Position numbers and translations under genes: made by a program. DNA of 6,965 nucleotides from Thioalkalivibrio sp. (lineage in GTDB: Bacteria; Pseudomonadota; Gammaproteobacteria; Ectothiorhodospirales; Ectothiorhodospiraceae). The notes beneath the pieces were generated by a model. It saw only the letters and a list, made by a program, of their open reading frames with translations. It did not search any database and was not told where the DNA came from. Shown in pieces: positions 5,275 through 6,965 of this stretch; position 1 is the stretch's first letter, and each line of letters opens with the position of its first letter. The stretch lies in the NCBI GenBank assembly GCA_003553165.1, contig PUOZ01000080.1, forward strand, positions 1-6,965, given 5' to 3'.

Positions 5275-5368
5275 GGGGTGGGGACCGGCCGGCCCGGGCT
5301 TCTGGCCTACAGTGGCTCGTCGTCCCCGGCTCGGGCTGTCCGGCCAGCGTCTTCAGAGTCCGGTGGGA

Positions 5369-5782
5369 TCAGTTCGTCTCCGGTTGCGAAACGAAGCCGA
5401 GTCGTGCGACACCGGCCCGGCGGGAATCGGCCATCACCCGCGCCAGGGTCTCGTAGCGGGTGTCGCGGTCGGCGCGCAGATAGACCGCCAGTTCGGGGTT
5501 GGCCGCCACTGCATCGCGCAGGCGTGCGAACAGCGCCGCCTCGTCGATCGGGGCGTTGTCCCAGTAGAGCTGCCCGGCGGCGTCCAGCGCGAGCGTGACG
5601 CTGTCGACCGTCTGTTCACTCGGGGTGCTGCTTGCACGCGGCAGTTCCAGCTGTACGGAATGGGTGATCACCGGCGCGGTGACGATGAAGATGACCAACA
5701 GCACCAGCATTACGTCGACCAGCGGAATCACGTTCATCTCCGACATCGGCTCATTGCTGTCGCCCAGGCGTCCGAACGACAT
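5369..5782 (-). CDS. exbD: ExbD/TolR family biopolymer transport protein
   Basis: A 137-residue protein anchored by one N-terminal membrane helix (about 20-42, IPLVDVMLVLLVIFIVTAPV), with a periplasmic domain behind it. Asp23 in this helix is the conserved proton-pathway aspartate of ExbD/TolR. The periplasmic part includes the usual segments VDSVTLALDAAGQLYWDN and LAVYLRADRDTRYETLARVM, and ends with a VARLGFVSQP stretch. With ExbB it forms the proton-driven motor that energises TonB. The ATG at 5782 begins 2 nt after the exbB stop, and AGGGG lies 8 nt before it, so the two genes are tightly coupled. ExbD and TolR are hard to separate by sequence; the neighbouring tonB and absence of tolA/tolB favour ExbD. 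Confidence 0.94.
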   Translation of the reverse strand: MSFGRLGDSNEPMSEMNVIPLVDVMLVLLVIFIVTAPVITHSVQLELPRASSTPSEQTVDSVTLALDAAGQLYWDNAPIDEAALFARLRDAVAANPELAVYLRADRDTRYETLARVMADSRRAGVARLGFVSQPETN

Positions 5783-5784
5783 GG

Positions 5785-6531
5785 TCAGGCCCCTTCCGCA
5801 GCGGGCCGGGTATCGCTTGCCGGCAACGGGGGCGCATCGGTCTGCCGGTCCGCCGCACCCGGTGCGTGGTCGGAATGCATCAGGAAGGCGTGCAGGTCGT
5901 GCGCAAAGGCCTCGAAATCCTGCTGCAGCAGCCGGTTGAAGCGGTTGAAGACGTTGTAGAACGCGACCGCGGGAATCGCCGCGGCGAGACCCGCTGCGGT
6001 TGCGACGAGCGCTTCACCCAACGGACCGGCCACCAGATCCATCGACACGCTTTCCAGAATCGACAGCTCGATCAGCGCGTTGTGGATCCCCCAGACGGTT
6101 CCGAACAGCCCGATGAACGGAGCCAGGCTGCCCACCGACGCCAGCAGCGTCTGGCCCGCCTGCATGCGCAACTGCTGGCGGTCCAGCGACTGGCGGATCA
6201 TCCGGATCATGTGGTCGTCCAGGCGCTGTTCGCCCTTGGGGCTCAAGTCGTGCCGACCGGGATAGGTCTCGGCCGCGTGCCAGCCATCCCGGGCCATTTC
6301 GGCGAGCGGACCGCGTCCGCTGGCGACCACCTCACGCAGCGCTTTCGGGCTGGCAGCGTTCCAGAAGCCCTGCAGGAACCGCCGGTTCGCCCGGCGGGTC
6401 TCGACCAGAGTGATGCCCTTGGTCGCGGCAATCGCCCAGGTCGCGATCGACAGCACCAGCAGGGTGAGGAAGACGCCGATCAGCACCGGATCGCCGTGGT
6501 AGAAGACGTACAGGATATTCAGGTCGTTCAT
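5785..6531 (-). CDS. exbB: ExbB/TolQ family proton-channel protein
   Basis: A 248-residue inner-membrane protein of the MotA/TolQ/ExbB family. It has three membrane segments: about 16-37, 129-151 (LLASVGSLAPFIGLFGTVWG) and 170-193 (LGEALVATAAGLAAAIPAVA). A large cytoplasmic loop lies between the first two. The family hallmark GLFGTVWGI (141-149) is intact, and the Thr-rich third segment has the usual ALVATAAGL. The last 30 residues are a Pro/Ala/Asp-rich tail. It forms the pentameric channel that with ExbD turns proton flow into force on TonB. ATG 6531 follows AGGGGG at 6-nt spacing. The order tonB-exbB-exbD on the minus strand, with 36 nt between tonB and exbB, points to one operon. Confidence 0.95.
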   Translation of the reverse strand: MNDLNILYVFYHGDPVLIGVFLTLLVLSIATWAIAATKGITLVETRRANRRFLQGFWNAASPKALREVVASGRGPLAEMARDGWHAAETYPGRHDLSPKGEQRLDDHMIRMIRQSLDRQQLRMQAGQTLLASVGSLAPFIGLFGTVWGIHNALIELSILESVSMDLVAGPLGEALVATAAGLAAAIPAVAFYNVFNRFNRLLQQDFEAFAHDLHAFLMHSDHAPGAADRQTDAPPLPASDTRPAAEGA

Positions 6532-6567
6532 CTCATACCCCCTCGGGCGATTGCTGGTTTCGCATCA

Positions 6568-6965
6568 TCAACGCAGCCGGAATTCCATGGGCACCAGCAC
6601 CGAGGCCGCAACCGGCTGGCTGCCCCGCCGGGCCGGCTCGAAGCGCCATCCCTCCACGGCTTCGAGCGCTGCGCTGTCCAACCGCTCGTGACCGCTGCTG
6701 CGCTCCACCCGCCAGTTCACCGGGCGCCCGTCGGCGGCGACTGATACCCACAGCAGCACGGTGCCCTGCTCCCTGCGCCGCTGCGAGATCCTCGGGTACT
6801 CGGGGGGCGGATTGTTCAGGTAGGCGGCACCGAAACCGGGCTCCTGAAACGGCTCGCCCTCCGCTTCCTCCGGGTGTCCCGGAACCGGCACGTCGGCCAC
6901 CCTCGGCCCAGCCTGAGCGGTCTCCTCGGGCTCGGCCGGAATCGCGGCCTGGGCCGGCGAAGCCG
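6568..6965 (-). CDS. tonB: TonB energy-transducing protein (partial, N-terminus beyond window)
   Basis: The C-terminal 131 or so residues of a TonB protein; the reading frame runs open through the right edge, so the membrane anchor lies outside the window. The visible part begins with a Pro/Ala/Glu-rich linker (SPAQAAIPAEPEE), the type that spans the periplasm. It then has the TonB C-terminal domain: a YPRISQRRREQGTVLLWVSV stretch, DGRPVNWRVERSSGHERLD, and AVEGWRFEPARRGSQPVAAS, ending VPMEFRLR. TonB passes energy from ExbB/ExbD to outer-membrane receptors for iron complexes, cobalamin and other ligands. A GTG at 6900 could be mistaken for the start, but the coding sequence clearly continues upstream. 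No receptor gene is in view, so the transported ligand is unknown. Confidence 0.93.
   Translation of the reverse strand, partial: ASPAQAAIPAEPEETAQAGPRVADVPVPGHPEEAEGEPFQEPGFGAAYLNNPPPEYPRISQRRREQGTVLLWVSVAADGRPVNWRVERSSGHERLDSAALEAVEGWRFEPARRGSQPVAASVLVPMEFRLR

Larger units (their letters stand above)
5027..5368. other. Intergenic region between exbD and lrgA, rich in inverted repeats
   Basis: This 342-bp stretch holds no gene I can support. Open frames cross it in several phases, a sign of base composition rather than coding. It contains a nested inverted repeat and a small hairpin close to lrgA (5048-5109), and a long imperfect inverted repeat (5202-5274) nearer exbD. The lrgAB promoter should be here, but I found no sigma-70 pair with correct spacing: a TTGTCG (5091-5086, minus) and a TATAGA (5074-5069) are only 11 nt apart. 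Confidence 0.5.

Overview
The window is GC-rich and compactly coded, and nearly every gene lies on the minus strand. The gene content suggests an autotrophic gammaproteobacterium, perhaps a sulfur oxidiser of the Chromatiales/Ectothiorhodospiraceae type. The evidence is an alpha-carboxysome shell protein (CsoS1D), a REP-like intergenic repeat of the kind common in Gammaproteobacteria, and a tonB-exbB-exbD set. The taxonomic guess is inference; no rRNA or other marker gene is present.

Left part (1-1226): a REP-like inverted pair (19-131) encloses about four 18-bp tandem units. Next, on the minus strand, is a two-gene unit: csoS1D (start 1226) followed 16 nt later by an uncharacterised 128-residue gene. 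CsoS1D is the gated tandem-domain shell protein of alpha-carboxysomes. No other cso gene is in view, so this looks like a satellite of the carboxysome operon. A 346-bp gap (1227-1572) with a stem-loop in the csoS1D leader separates it from the next gene.

Middle (1573-3705): a transglutaminase-like cysteine protease family protein (minus) is divergent from a small XPF-type nuclease with a C-terminal tandem helix-hairpin-helix domain (plus, the only convincing plus-strand gene). The 270-bp divergent region holds a candidate promoter and a 10-bp direct repeat. Downstream, a small Cupin_3-type protein (minus) converges on the nuclease, and a strong hairpin covers the cupin stop codon.

Right part (3930-6965): an lrgA-lrgB membrane pair (minus, GTG starts, overlapping by 4 nt) is followed at the right edge by tonB (partial), exbB and exbD, also minus. 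The tonB set is a complete energy-transducing unit for outer-membrane receptors, but no receptor is visible. The 342-bp stretch between exbD and lrgA (5027-5368) has no supportable gene but holds several inverted repeats.

Most of the window is recognisable housekeeping or accessory metabolism. The best candidates for something undescribed are the unknown gene next to csoS1D and the stand-alone ERCC4-(HhH)2 nuclease. I saw no mobile element, CRISPR array, tRNA or rRNA.
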